Both the position numbers and the translations under genes were made by a program. From positions 2,232,001 to 2,296,000 of the forward strand of contig NZ_CP074406.1 of NCBI RefSeq assembly GCF_018388425.1: a DNA stretch of 64,000 bases, written 5' to 3'. Below the pieces are notes generated by a model that saw only the letters and a program-made list of their open reading frames with translations, was not told where the DNA came from and made no database searches. The stretch is from Nocardioides faecalis. Lineage in GTDB: Bacteria; Actinomycetota; Actinomycetes; Propionibacteriales; Nocardioidaceae. Positions 48,328-58,313 of this stretch are shown piece after piece (position 1 is the first letter of the stretch; the number at the start of each line of letters is the position of its first letter).

Positions 48328-49116
48328 ATGCAGAAGTCTCGACTCTCCGTCCTCGCTCTGACCACCGTCGCCGCCCTCGCTCTCGGAGCGTGCGGCTCCG
48401 ACGACAGCGGCAAGACCGACTCGGGCGCCGAGGTCGTCAAGGCCGGCACCCTCACCGTGTGCTCCGACGTCCCCTACCCGCCCTTCGAGGACTTCGACAA
48501 GTCGAGCGACACCGGGTTCAAGGGCTTCGACGTCGACGTCGTGGTGGAGGTCGCCGAGCGCCTCGACCTGGACATCAAGATCCAGGACTCCTCCTTCGAC
48601 GCCCTGCAGTCCGGCACCGCGCTGAACTCCGGGCAGTGCGACATCGCCGCCTCCGCGATGACGATCACCGAGGACCGCAAGAAGAACCTCGACTTCTCCG
48701 ACGGCTACTACGACTCCGAGCAGTCGCTGCTCGTCCCGGCCAAGAGCAAGATCGCCGGCATCGGCGACCTCAAGGGCGTCAAGATCGGCGTGCAGCAGGG
48801 CACCACCGGCAAGGCCTACGCCGAGAAGAACGCCAAGGGTGCCGACATCGTCACCTTCCCCAGCGACGCCGAGATGTTCCAGGCGATCAAGGCCGGCCAG
48901 GTCGAGGCGCTGCTGCAGGACCTCCCGGTCAACCTCGACCACGCGACCGGCGGCGAGTACAAGGTCGTGGAGACCTACAAGACCGACGAGCAGTACGGCC
49001 TGGCCATCAAGAAGGGCAACACGCAGCTGGTCGAGGACGTCAACGAGGCCCTCACCGCCATGCGTGAGGACGGCACGTACGACGCCATCTACAACACCTA
49101 CTTCGAGGTCAAGTGA
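48328..49116 (+). CDS. Polar amino-acid ABC transporter, substrate-binding lipoprotein
   Basis: 262 residues. Lipoprotein signal: LSVLALTTVAALALGACGSD, with the lipobox LGAC (Cys 22). The mature protein is a family 3 solute-binding protein: TLTVCSDVPYPPFEDFD, FKGFDVDVVVEVAERLDLDI, CDIAASAMTITEDRKKNLDF (ligand-binding Arg replaced in register by DRKKN) and KIGVQQGTTGKAYAE. It delivers a polar amino acid, perhaps Gln, Glu or Arg, to the following permease and ATPase. Two cysteines (about 45 and 105) could form a disulfide outside the cell. Confidence 0.94.
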   Translation: MQKSRLSVLALTTVAALALGACGSDDSGKTDSGAEVVKAGTLTVCSDVPYPPFEDFDKSSDTGFKGFDVDVVVEVAERLDLDIKIQDSSFDALQSGTALNSGQCDIAASAMTITEDRKKNLDFSDGYYDSEQSLLVPAKSKIAGIGDLKGVKIGVQQGTTGKAYAEKNAKGADIVTFPSDAEMFQAIKAGQVEALLQDLPVNLDHATGGEYKVVETYKTDEQYGLAIKKGNTQLVEDVNEALTAMREDGTYDAIYNTYFEVK

Positions 49117-49161
49117 GGCTGAGCCGACGCGGATCGGGGTCCTCGACCCGTCGGCAGTGAC

Positions 49162-49974
49162 ATGGGCATGAAGCGGAGCACGCGCAGCCGGCTCGTCCGC
49201 TACGGCGTCAACCTGGCGGTGGTGGCTGCCATCGTCGGGTTGGCGCTCGTCGTGGACTGGGGCGAGGTCAGGCGCAACTTCTGGAACCCCGCCGGTGTCG
49301 CGCTCGACGGCGGCAACTGGGGCGAGCTGATCACGGTCGGCGCGGTCAACACCGTCAAGTACACCGCGATCGCGTTCGTCGGCGGCCTGGTGCTGGCCGT
49401 GGTGCTCGCGCTGCTGCGCCTCTCCCCCATCGCCACGCTGCGCTGGCTGGCCACGGTCTACATCGAGTTCTTCCGTGGCCTGCCGGCGCTGATCGTGATC
49501 ATCTTCATGGGCTTCGGCCTGCCGATCGCGATCGGATGGCGCCCGCCGGGCGGCGTCGTCGGCGCCGGGCTGATCGCGCTGATCATGGTCGCCGGCGCCT
49601 ACATGGCCGAGACCCTGCGTGCGGGCATCCAGGCGGTGCCGAAGGGCCAGGCCGAGGCGGCCCGTTCGCTGGGGATGAGCTCGGGCGCCACCATGTTCAA
49701 GGTGGTGCTGCCGCAGGCGTTCCGGGTGGTCATCCCGCCGCTGACCAACGAGTTCGTGCTGCTGATCAAGGACACCGCCCTGCTCTCGGTGATCGGCGCG
49801 GCCGTCGGTCAGCGCGAGCTGACCACGATGGCCCGGGACTTCCAGTCCTCCGGCGTCTCCGCCGGCACCGCGACCAGCCTGATCCAGGCGGCGCTGCTCT
49901 ACCTGGTGATCACCATCCCGCTCACCCAGCTCGTGGCCTGGCAGGAGCGCCGGCAGAGGAAGGCGACCCGATGA
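49162..49974 (+). CDS. Polar amino-acid ABC transporter permease
   Basis: 270 residues, HisM/GlnP type, with about five membrane helices. [16 protein letters not shown] is the periplasmic first loop. The coupling-helix EAA loop is [20 protein letters not shown] followed by [20 protein letters not shown]. Probably a homodimer, since only one permease gene is present. The stop overlaps the ATPase start (ATGA). Confidence 0.95.
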   Translation: MGMKRSTRSRLVRYGVNLAVVAAIVGLALVVDWGEVRRNFWNPAGVALDGGNWGELITVGAVNTVKYTAIAFVGGLVLAVVLALLRLSPIATLRWLATVYIEFFRGLPALIVIIFMGFGLPIAIGWRPPGGVVGAGLIALIMVAGAYMAETLRAGIQAVPKGQAEAARSLGMSSGATMFKVVLPQAFRVVIPPLTNEFVLLIKDTALLSVIGAAVGQRELTTMARDFQSSGVSAGTATSLIQAALLYLVITIPLTQLVAWQERRQRKATR

Positions 49975-50738
49975 GATCCGACGGACCGCACCTCGACACC
50001 TCGGGCGCCGTGCCCGCGATCGAGGTCCGCGACCTGCACAAGCGCTACGGCAGCAACGAGGTGCTCAAGGGCATCGACTTCCACGTGGACGCCGGCCAGG
50101 TGGTCTGCGTGATCGGGCCCTCCGGCTCGGGCAAGTCGACCCTGCTGCGCTGCGTGAACCGGCTGGAGGAGCCGACCTCGGGCGAGGTGCTGATCGAGGG
50201 CGTCGACATCTGCGACCCCGAGGTCGACCTGGACGCGGTCCGCTCCCGGATCGGGATGGTCTTCCAGCAGTTCAACCTGTTCCCGCACCTGGACGTGCTG
50301 AAGAACCTGACCCTGGCCCAGCGCAGCGTGCGCGGTCGCAGCAAGGCCGAGGCCGTCGAGGTGGCGCGCCGCAACCTGGCCAAGGTCGGCCTCGCCGACC
50401 GCGAGTCCGCCTACCCCGCGCACCTCTCCGGCGGCCAGCAGCAGCGGGTGGCGATCGCCCGCGCGCTGTCGATGGAGCCGGACATGATGCTCTTCGACGA
50501 GCCCACCAGCGCGCTGGACCCCGAGCTCGTCGGGGACGTGCTGGCGGTGATGAAGGACCTGGCCAGCGACGGCATGACCATGATGGTGGTGACCCACGAG
50601 ATGGGTTTCGCCCGCGAGGTCGGCGACAAGCTGGTCTTCATGGACGGCGGCGTCGTCGTCGAGGAGGGTGTGCCCAGCGAGGTCCTCTCCAGCCCGACGC
50701 ACGAGCGGACCCAGGCCTTCTTGTCGAAGGTCCTCTAG
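49971..50738 (+). CDS. Polar amino-acid ABC transporter ATP-binding protein
   Basis: 255 residues, GlnQ/HisP type. Walker [19 protein letters not shown]-loop [16 protein letters not shown], signature [15 protein letters not shown], Walker [20 protein letters not shown] and H-loop [13 protein letters not shown] 15-residue N-terminal extension precedes [11 protein letters not shown]. It drives uptake with the two genes before it. A strong terminator follows 13 bp after the stop. Confidence 0.96.
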   Translation: MRSDGPHLDTSGAVPAIEVRDLHKRYGSNEVLKGIDFHVDAGQVVCVIGPSGSGKSTLLRCVNRLEEPTSGEVLIEGVDICDPEVDLDAVRSRIGMVFQQFNLFPHLDVLKNLTLAQRSVRGRSKAEAVEVARRNLAKVGLADRESAYPAHLSGGQQQRVAIARALSMEPDMMLFDEPTSALDPELVGDVLAVMKDLASDGMTMMVVTHEMGFAREVGDKLVFMDGGVVVEEGVPSEVLSSPTHERTQAFLSKVL

Positions 50739-50751
50739 CCAGGCACCGAGG

Positions 50752-50793
50752 TACGACGAAGGGCCCCGCCGTTCGGCGGGGCCCTTCGTCGTA
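50752..50793. terminator. Bidirectional terminator between two ABC operons
   Basis: Perfect 19-bp stem (tacgacgaagggccccgcc and its complement) with loop gttc, between the convergent amino-acid and branched-chain operons. Confidence 0.92.
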
Positions 50794-50821
50794 CGGCGCG
50801 CGTGCGGCGCTGGTCGGCGCC

Positions 50822-51541
50822 CTACAGGTCGCCGCCGAGGTAGGCGGCCTTGACCGCCGGGTCCCCGGCAAGGTCCGCCCCCCGCCCGGAGCGGACGATG
50901 GAGCCCGTCTCCAGGATGTGGGCGTCGTGGGAGCGCTTGAGCGCCTGCATGGCGTTCTGCTCGACCAGCAGCACCGTGGTGCCCTGCTGGTTGATCTCGG
51001 TGACGATCGAGAAGATCTGCGCGATCAGCTTCGGCGCCAGGCCCATCGACGGCTCGTCGAGCAGCAGCAGCCGCGGCCGGGACATCAGGGCCCGGCCCAT
51101 GGCCAGCATCTGCTGCTCACCACCGGACATGGTGCCGGCGACCTGGTCGATGCGCTCCTCCAGACGCGGGAACAGCGCGAGCACCCGGTCGATGTCGTCG
51201 CGGTAGGCCTGCGACTTGCGGTCCTTGCGGGTGAAGGCCCCCATCTGCAGGTTCTCCCGCACCGTCATCCCGACGAAGCAGCGCCGGCCCTCCGGCGACT
51301 GGCTGATCCCCAGCTTCACGCGGTCGTACGGCGCGATGGTGGTGATGTCGCGACCCTCGAACCGGACCGCCCCGGCGCGGACCTTGCGCAGCCCCGAGAT
51401 CGTCTTCAGGGTGGTGGTCTTGCCGGCGCCGTTCGCGCCGATCAGCGTGGTGACCGTCCCCTCCGGCACGCCGAAGGAGATGTCACGGATCGCCTCGATG
51501 TGCCCGTAGTTGACACAGAGGCCCTCGACCTCAAGAAGCAT
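50822..51541 (-). CDS. livF: Branched-chain amino-acid ABC transporter ATP-binding protein LivF
   Basis: 239 residues. Walker A GANGAGKTTTLKTISGL, signature TMSGGEQQMLAMGRALM, Walker B RLLLLDEPSMGLAPKLI, H-loop replaced as usual by VLLVEQNAMQAL. The family pattern 'PEGRRCFVGMTVRENLQMGA' is present. Last gene of livJ-HMGF; it overlaps livG by 11 bp. Confidence 0.96.
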   Translation of the reverse strand: MLLEVEGLCVNYGHIEAIRDISFGVPEGTVTTLIGANGAGKTTTLKTISGLRKVRAGAVRFEGRDITTIAPYDRVKLGISQSPEGRRCFVGMTVRENLQMGAFTRKDRKSQAYRDDIDRVLALFPRLEERIDQVAGTMSGGEQQMLAMGRALMSRPRLLLLDEPSMGLAPKLIAQIFSIVTEINQQGTTVLLVEQNAMQALKRSHDAHILETGSIVRSGRGADLAGDPAVKAAYLGGDL

Positions 51542-52374
51542 CTTCCTCGTCCACTCCCAGGTAGGCGGCGATGACCGCGGGGTTGTCTCGGATCTCGGCC
51601 GGTGCGCCCTCGGCGATCTTGCGCCCGAACTCCAGCACCACGATCCGGTCGGTGACGCCCATGACCAGCTTCATGTCGTGCTCGATGAGCAGCACGGTGA
51701 AGCCGCGGTCACGGACCTTGCGGATCAGCTCCATGAGCTCGACCTTCTCCGCCGGGTTGAAGCCGGCGGCCGGCTCGTCCAGGCAGATCAACCGCGGCCC
51801 GGTGGCCATCGCGCGGGCGATCTCGAGTCGCCGCTGGTCGCCGTAGGAGAGGTTCGCGGCCAGCTCGTCGGCCTTGCGGTGGATGCCCATGAAGCGCAGC
51901 AGGTCCATCGCCAGCGCGTGTCCCTGCTCCTCCTCGCGCCGGTGCCGCGGCAGCCGGAACAGGGCGCTGAGCATGCCGGTGCGGTGTTGCGCGTCGGCTC
52001 CGACCAGGACGTTCTCCAGCGCCGTCATGGCCGGGAACAGGCGGATGTTCTGGAAGGTGCGCGCGATCCCCAGCTGGGTGATCTGGTGCTTCTTCCTGCC
52101 CACGATCGACCTGCCCTCGAAGAGGATGTCGCCGCTGGTCGGACGGTAGACACCGGTGACCGCGTTGAAGCACGTGGTCTTGCCGGCGCCGTTCGGACCG
52201 ATGAGTCCGAGGATCTCGCCCTCCCGGATCTCGAACGAGACGTCGTCCAGGGCCGTGAGGCCGCCGAACTTCAGCGTCAGGTTCTCGATCTGCAGGATGC
52301 TGGTGCCTCCGCGGACCGTCTCGGTCCCGGCGGCTGCGCCCGAGGGGTGTGCGGGCGTCGTCGGCTCAGGCTGC

Positions 52375-53522
<1,148 letters not shown>

Positions 53523-53526
<4 letters not shown>

Positions 53527-54518
53527 GCGCGTGCCTTTCCGAGCGACTCACCCAGTAGACCCGTGGGCCGGAAGAGCAGGATCAGGACCAGCAGCACGAA
53601 CGCGATGACGTCGCGCCACTCGCTGCCCAGGATCGCCGATCCCCAGTTCTCCGCCACGCCGAGCACGAGGCCGCCCAGCAGGGCACCGCGCAGGTTCCCG
53701 ATGCCGCCCAGCACCGCGGCGGTGAACGCCTTGACCCCGAGCAGGAAGCCCACGTCGTACTTGGTGGTCTCGATCTTGAGCATGTAGAGGAACGCCGCGA
53801 CGCCGGCCATCAGGCCGCCGATCAGGAACGTCACCTGGATGGTCCGCGTCGGGTTCACACCCATCAGGGAGGCCGTCTCGGAGTCCTGTGCCGTGGCGCG
53901 GATCCCCTTGCCCAGGCGGGAGCGGCGGACGAACTGGTCGAGCGCGACCATCATCAAGATGGCCGCGACGATCACCAGCACGTCGATGCTGGAGATCCGC
54001 ACGCCGGCGACCTCCCAGCGGGGCGCCTCGATGACGCCGGCCATGCTGTTGTTGATCTTGGCCTTGTTCACGTACGCGCCGAGGTCGTCCTTGAGGCCGA
54101 ACCACTCGGCGATGCGGTCACGCAGGCCCATGAGCTCGGCCAGGACGAACGACGCGCCGATGGCCGAGATGAGCGCGATCAGCCGGGGCGCGTTGCGCCG
54201 GATCAGCGGGCGGTAGGCCACGCGCTCCAGCAGCAGCGCGACCAGTCCCGACATCGCCATCGCGGCGAACAGCGCGGCGACCATGATCGCCACCAGCGTG
54301 ACCCCGTCGGCCTCACGAGCGCCGAGGGCGATCACGGTCCACAGCATCGCGAAGGTGCCGTACATGAACACCTCGGAGTGCGCGAAGTTGATCAGCTGCA
54401 GCACGCCGTAGACCATCGTGTAGCCCAGCGCGATCAGCGCGTAGATCGCGCCGAACGCGAGCCCCGTCACGGTGAGCGAGGGCAGGTTGTTGAAGAAGAA
54501 TTCGAAGTTCAGGTTCAC
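53523..54518 (-). CDS. livH: Branched-chain amino-acid ABC transporter permease LivH
   Basis: 331 residues from GTG 54518, chosen because AGGAGG lies about 6 nt upstream; the frame extends to 54566 across part of the preceding hairpin. About eight membrane helices. FGAIYALIALGYTMVYGVLQ and LINFAHSEVFMYGTFAMLW are the LivH signature, with 'RATAQDSETASLMGVNPTRT' as coupling loop and 'VLGGIGNLRGALLGGLVLGV' near the end. Confidence 0.95.
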
Positions 54519-54552
54519 CCAGGCCTCCTGGCCTCCGGTTCCGGACAAGGAC

Positions 54553-54580
54553 GCGGCCGGGGACACTGGTCCCCGGCCGC
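54553..54580 (-). terminator. Hairpin between livJ and livH
   Basis: 12-bp perfect stem GCGGCCGGGGAC with loop actg, without a following T-run. It probably lowers readthrough so that the binding protein is made in excess of the membrane parts, or stabilises the livJ mRNA end. Confidence 0.75.
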
Positions 54581-54612
54581 GCCGCTGTCATGCCGTTCGA
54601 GTCAGCGGACGA

Positions 54613-55752
54613 TCACTTGATCTCGCCCTCGGGGACGATCGCCCCGTCCTTGACCGTGTACGCGTAGACGTGCACGTCGGCCGGCTCACCCTGGTCGTCG
54701 AACTTGAGCTGCTTGGTGACGCCCTTGGCGTCGTAGTCGTTGACGAACTTGAGCATGTCCTCGCGGTTGTCGACGCCGTCCTTGATGCCGGCGAGGAAGA
54801 TGCTCGCGGCGTCGTAGGCCTCGGCGGCGTAGGTGCCCGGCGCCTCGCCGAACTTCTTCTCGTAGTCCTTCGCGAAGGTGGCGACCGCCGGGTCGGTGTC
54901 CGGGATGCAGGGGCAGGTGATGACCGAGCCCTCGGCCGCCTTGCCGGCGTCGAGGAAGGCCGGGTCCTTCACACCGTCGGCCACCACGAAGGTGCCCTCG
55001 AAGCCGCCGTTGCGCAGCTGGCCGATGAGGATGGTCGCCTCGGCGTAGTAGCCGCCGAAGAAGACCGCGTCGGGCTTGGCGTCGGTCACCTTGGTGACGG
55101 TCGCCGAGAAGTCGGTCTGCTTCTGCTGGATGGTGTCGGTGCCGACCACCAGGTCGCCGAGGTCCTTCTCGACGATCTTGGCCAGGCCCGCGCCGTACTC
55201 GGAGGCGTCGTCGATGACGAAGACCGACTTGGCCTTGACGACGTCCTTGATGTACTTCGCAGCGGCCGGGCCCTGGGTCGCGTCGTTGCCGAGCGCGCGG
55301 TGGAAGGTGTCCCAGCCGTTCTCGGACAGCGCCGGGTTGGTGGCGGACGGGCTGATCGTGGGCACGCCCTCCTCAGCGAAGATCGGGCCCGCAGCGGCGG
55401 ACTCACCGGAGAAGGCCGGGCCGACCACGCCGATGATGGACTTGTCGCCGACGACGTCGGTGGCCAGGGCCGGCGCGGCGTCCGGGCTGCCCTGCGAGTC
55501 CTTCTTCTCGAGCTCGACCTTGCAGTCGGCGTCCTTGTTGTACTGGTCCACGGCGAGCTGAGCGCCCTGGATGATCGGCTTGCCCAGGCCGGCGGCGTCG
55601 CCGGTCTCGGGACCGAAGAAGGCCAGCTTCAGGTCGCACGCGGCGCCGCCCTTGCTGCTGCCGCCATCGTCGTCGGTCGTTCCGCACGCGGACATCGACA
55701 GGCCGAGGGTCAGCACGACCGCTCCGAGCCCGACTACCTTGTTTCGCCTCAA
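54613..55752 (-). CDS. livJ: Branched-chain amino-acid ABC transporter substrate-binding lipoprotein
   Basis: 379 residues. Lipoprotein signal VVGLGAVVLTLGLSMSACGT (lipobox MSAC, Cys 23). The mature periplasmic-binding type I fold has LKLAFFGPETGDAAGLGKPI, GVVGPAFSGESAAAGPIFAE, 'VPTISPSATNP' (ligand-binding Ser/Thr), SVFVIDDASEYGAGLAKIVE and GTYAAEAYDAASIFLAGI. It binds Leu/Ile/Val or related ligands. The start is TTG 55752 after AAGGAAG. First gene of the liv operon. Confidence 0.94.
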   Translation of the reverse strand: MRRNKVVGLGAVVLTLGLSMSACGTTDDDGGSSKGGAACDLKLAFFGPETGDAAGLGKPIIQGAQLAVDQYNKDADCKVELEKKDSQGSPDAAPALATDVVGDKSIIGVVGPAFSGESAAAGPIFAEEGVPTISPSATNPALSENGWDTFHRALGNDATQGPAAAKYIKDVVKAKSVFVIDDASEYGAGLAKIVEKDLGDLVVGTDTIQQKQTDFSATVTKVTDAKPDAVFFGGYYAEATILIGQLRNGGFEGTFVVADGVKDPAFLDAGKAAEGSVITCPCIPDTDPAVATFAKDYEKKFGEAPGTYAAEAYDAASIFLAGIKDGVDNREDMLKFVNDYDAKGVTKQLKFDDQGEPADVHVYAYTVKDGAIVPEGEIK

Positions 55753-55866
55753 GACAAATCCCGCTTCCTTGGTCGATCCTGCGTGCGGCGAACGCCGTCC
55801 GCAGGTGGGGTCCTGCGGCGGGAACCTACACCCGTGCCGGGGTCGATGGCAGCAGGATCGTGCGTT

Positions 55867-55910
55867 GGATCACAAATCCTGACAAATCTGTGACCTAACA
55901 CACCTGATCC
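55867..55910. promoter_or_regulatory. Candidate operator upstream of livJ
   Basis: Nested inverted repeats: outer GGATCA…TGATCC (55867-55872, 55905-55910) and inner TCACA-N14-TGTGA (55870-55874, 55889-55893), which also holds two GACAAATC/CACAAATC-like repeats. It is placed 115-158 bp before the livJ start and just after the pdtaR stop. Confidence 0.4.
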
Positions 55911-55926
55911 GGTCCCGCCTCTGGTA

Positions 55927-56550
55927 CTAGCGGGACGCGCTCCCGGGGACGCCGTGGACCACGACGCCCTCGGCGACCTCGCGCATGGACATCCGCAGAT
56001 CCATCGCTGTCTTCTGGATCCACCGGAACGCCTCGCTCTCGCTCAGCGACAGCTGCTCCTGCAGGATGCCCTTGGCCCGGTCCACGGCCTTGCGGGTCTC
56101 CAGGCGCTCCTTGAGGTCGGTGACCTCGGCCTCGAGCTGGCTGATCTCGGCGAAGCGGCTCACGGCCATCTCGATCGCCGGCACCAGGTCGGACTGCGAG
56201 AACGGCTTGACCAGGTAGGACATCGCGCCGGCCTCGCGGGCCCGCTCGACGAGGTCGCGCTGGGAGAAGGCGGTGAGCATGACCACGGGAGCGATCCGCT
56301 TGCCCGCGATCGCCTCCGCCGCGGCGATGCCGTCGAGCACCGGCATCTTGACGTCGAGGATCACCAGGTCGGGGCGCAGCTCCTCGGCGAGCTCGATCGC
56401 CCGCTGGCCGTCACCGGCCTGGCCGACGACGTCGTACCCCTCCTCGGCCAGCATCTCGGCGAGGTCCATGCGGATGAGGGTCTCGTCCTCTGCGATCACC
56501 ACGGTGCGGGAGCTCGCCGGGGTGGTCGGGCTGGCGTCGGTCTCGGTCAC
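55927..56550 (-). CDS. pdtaR: ANTAR-domain response regulator (PdtaR)
   Basis: 207 residues. Receiver domain: VVIAEDETLIRMDLAEMLAE, phospho-acceptor Asp 66 in LVILDVKMPVLDGIAAAEA, TAFSQRDLVERAREAGAMSY and the Lys in LVKPFSQSDLVPAI. The ANTAR domain follows a coiled-coil linker (ISQLEAEVTDLKERLETRKA): AVDRAKGILQEQLSLSESEA with AFRWIQKTAMDLRMSMREVA. ANTAR domains bind paired hairpins in mRNA leaders and block terminators. The sensor kinase PdtaS is not in the window. GTG 56550 has TAGCCT 7 nt upstream. Confidence 0.95.
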   Translation of the reverse strand: MTETDASPTTPASSRTVVIAEDETLIRMDLAEMLAEEGYDVVGQAGDGQRAIELAEELRPDLVILDVKMPVLDGIAAAEAIAGKRIAPVVMLTAFSQRDLVERAREAGAMSYLVKPFSQSDLVPAIEMAVSRFAEISQLEAEVTDLKERLETRKAVDRAKGILQEQLSLSESEAFRWIQKTAMDLRMSMREVAEGVVVHGVPGSASR

Positions 56551-56557
56551 GGGGGAA

Positions 56558-56563
56558 AGGCTA
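56558..56563 (-). promoter_or_regulatory. -10 box of pdtaR
   Basis: TAGCCT on the minus strand, 7 nt before GTG 56550. Confidence 0.55.
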
Positions 56564-56677
56564 TCCGCCCCGCGCGGGGCGCGCGGCGGGAGTCGACAAC
56601 CGGACGCCGGCCCGCCGGAAGCGGCCGGGCCGCTGCGACGTGCCGCGGCCGTCTCGGCTACGGTTCTCGGCGGTACC

Positions 56678-56750
56678 GCCCCGGTATCCCAACGGCAGAG
56701 GAAGCGGTCTCAAACACCGTCCAGTGTGGGTTCGAATCCCACCCGGGGCA
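56678..56750 (+). tRNA. tRNA with CAA anticodon (Leu), class I-sized
   Basis: 73 nt. Acceptor stem GCCCCGG/CCGGGGC (7 perfect pairs), discriminator A, no encoded CCA. D arm TCC/GGA with GG in the loop. Anticodon stem GCGGT/ACCGT with loop CTCAAAC, so the anticodon is CAA, reading UUG leucine. Variable region only CCAGT (5 nt). T arm GTGGG-TTCGAAT-CCCAC. Bacterial tRNA-Leu normally has a long variable arm, which is missing. Convergent with pyk, whose stop is 1 bp away. Confidence 0.85.
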
Positions 56751-56751
56751 C

Positions 56752-58212
56752 TCAGTGCCGGCGGTACGCCGGCGCGGCCTCGTTGATCGCGTCGCCCATG
56801 CGGTGGATCCGCAGCGCGTTGGTCGAGCCGGGGATGCCCGGCGGGCTGCCCGCCACGATCACCACCAGGTCGCCCTCGGCGACCCGGCCGATGCGGAGCA
56901 GCTCCTCATCGACCTGGCGCACCATCTCGTCGGTGTGCTCGACCGTGCCCGTCTTGAAGGCCTCCACGCCCCACGACAGCGCCAGCTGCGAGCGCACCCG
57001 GGCCTCGGGGGTGAAGGCCAGGACCGGGATCGAGCTGCGCAGCCGGGCCAGGCGGCGTGCGGAGTCGCCGGACTGGGTGAACGCGACGACGTACTTGGCC
57101 TGCATCCGCTGGGCCACCTCCTCGGCGGCCTTGGAGATGACGCCGCCGCGGGTGCGCGGGTCCCACTCGATCCGGCCGAACCGGCTGAACGTCTGGTCCG
57201 CCAGGGCGTGGCCCTCGGTCGCGACGATGATCCGAGCCATCGTCTCCACGGTGTGGATGGGGTGCTCCCCCACGCTCGTCTCCCCCGAGAGCATCACGGC
57301 GTCCGCGCCGTCCAGCACCGCGTTCGCGACGTCGCTGGCCTCGGCCCGGGTCGGTGCCGGGTTGGCGACCATCGACTCCAGCATCTGGGTGGCCACGATC
57401 ACCGGCTTGGCGTTGCGCCGGGCGGCGACGATGACCTTCTTCTGCAAGAAGGGCACCTCCTCCAGCGGACACTCCACGCCGAGGTCGCCGCGGGCGACCA
57501 TGAACGCGTCGAAGGCGTCGATGACCTCGTCCAGGTTCTCGATGGCCTGCGGCTTCTCGATCTTCGCGATGACGGGGAGCATGACTCCCTCCTCGCGCAT
57601 GATCACGCGCACGTCCTCGGCGTCGGCGGCGGTGCGCACGAAGCTGAGGGCGACGAAGTCCACGCCGAGCCGCAGCGCGAACCGCAGGTCGTCGACGTCC
57701 TTCTCCGACAGCGCCGGGACCGAGACGGCCACGCCGGGCAGGTTGATCCCCTTGTGGTTGCTCACCCGTCCCCCGACGAGCACCTCGGTGACGACGTCGG
57801 TGTCGGAGACCTCGACCACCCGCAGCCGCACCTTGCCGTCGTCGATGAGCAGCGGGTCGCCGGGGGCGACGTCGCCGGGCAGCCCCTTGTACGTCGTACC
57901 GCAGATCTCGGCGTTGCCCGCGACGTCGCGGGTGGTGATGGTCCAGCGCTGCCCCCGCACCAGCGTGACGGGGCCCTCTGGGAACGTCTCGAGCCGGATC
58001 TTGGGGCCCTGGAGGTCGGCCAGGATGCCGACGCCGTGGCCACTGGCATCGGAGGCGGCGCGCACGAGCCGGTAGGACTCGGCATGCTGCTCGTGGCTTC
58101 CGTGGCTCATGTTGAGGCGGGCTACGTCCATTCCCGCGTAGACGAGCTCACGGATCCGCCTCTCCGAGCTGGTGGCCGGACCCAGGGTGCACACGATCTT
58201 GGCTCTCCGCAC
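56752..58212 (-). CDS. pyk: Pyruvate kinase
   Basis: 486 residues. RAKIVCTLGPATSSERRIRE is the usual start (GTG 58212). MDVARLNMSHGSHEQH and GILADLQGPKIRLETF surround the nucleotide site. The B domain is at about 75-170. The catalytic Lys and metal ligands are in VIAKIEKPQAIENLDEVIDA and FMVARGDLGVECPLEEVP, the substrate loop in VIVATQMLESMVANPAPTRA. The C-terminal allosteric domain (about 350-486) is present. It makes pyruvate and ATP from PEP. TAGTGT lies 6 nt before the start. Confidence 0.97.
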   Translation of the reverse strand: MRRAKIVCTLGPATSSERRIRELVYAGMDVARLNMSHGSHEQHAESYRLVRAASDASGHGVGILADLQGPKIRLETFPEGPVTLVRGQRWTITTRDVAGNAEICGTTYKGLPGDVAPGDPLLIDDGKVRLRVVEVSDTDVVTEVLVGGRVSNHKGINLPGVAVSVPALSEKDVDDLRFALRLGVDFVALSFVRTAADAEDVRVIMREEGVMLPVIAKIEKPQAIENLDEVIDAFDAFMVARGDLGVECPLEEVPFLQKKVIVAARRNAKPVIVATQMLESMVANPAPTRAEASDVANAVLDGADAVMLSGETSVGEHPIHTVETMARIIVATEGHALADQTFSRFGRIEWDPRTRGGVISKAAEEVAQRMQAKYVVAFTQSGDSARRLARLRSSIPVLAFTPEARVRSQLALSWGVEAFKTGTVEHTDEMVRQVDEELLRIGRVAEGDLVVIVAGSPPGIPGSTNALRIHRMGDAINEAAPAYRRH

Positions 58213-58218
58213 GCTTCC

Positions 58219-58224
58219 ACACTA
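58219..58224 (-). promoter_or_regulatory. -10 box of pyk
   Basis: TAGTGT on the minus strand, 6 nt before GTG 58212. Confidence 0.55.
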
Positions 58225-58243
58225 TCGGTGGCACGCACGACGA

Positions 58244-58291
58244 AGGGCCGCCGGGCGCTCGGGCATCGCTGCCCGGGCCCCCGACGGCCCT
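58244..58291 (-). terminator. Terminator after gltD
   Basis: Imperfect long hairpin closed by AGGGCCG/CGGCCCT, with an inner CGGGCA-tcgc-TGCCCG stem, between the gltD stop and the pyk start. Confidence 0.65.
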
Positions 58292-58313
58292 GGAGGTCGT
58301 ACGGCGTGCGGTC

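Noticed and set aside
56678..56750. Selenocysteine or suppressor tRNA
   Set aside because: The anticodon is CAA, not UCA, CUA or UUA, and the acceptor and T stems have 7 and 5 pairs, unlike tRNA-Sec.
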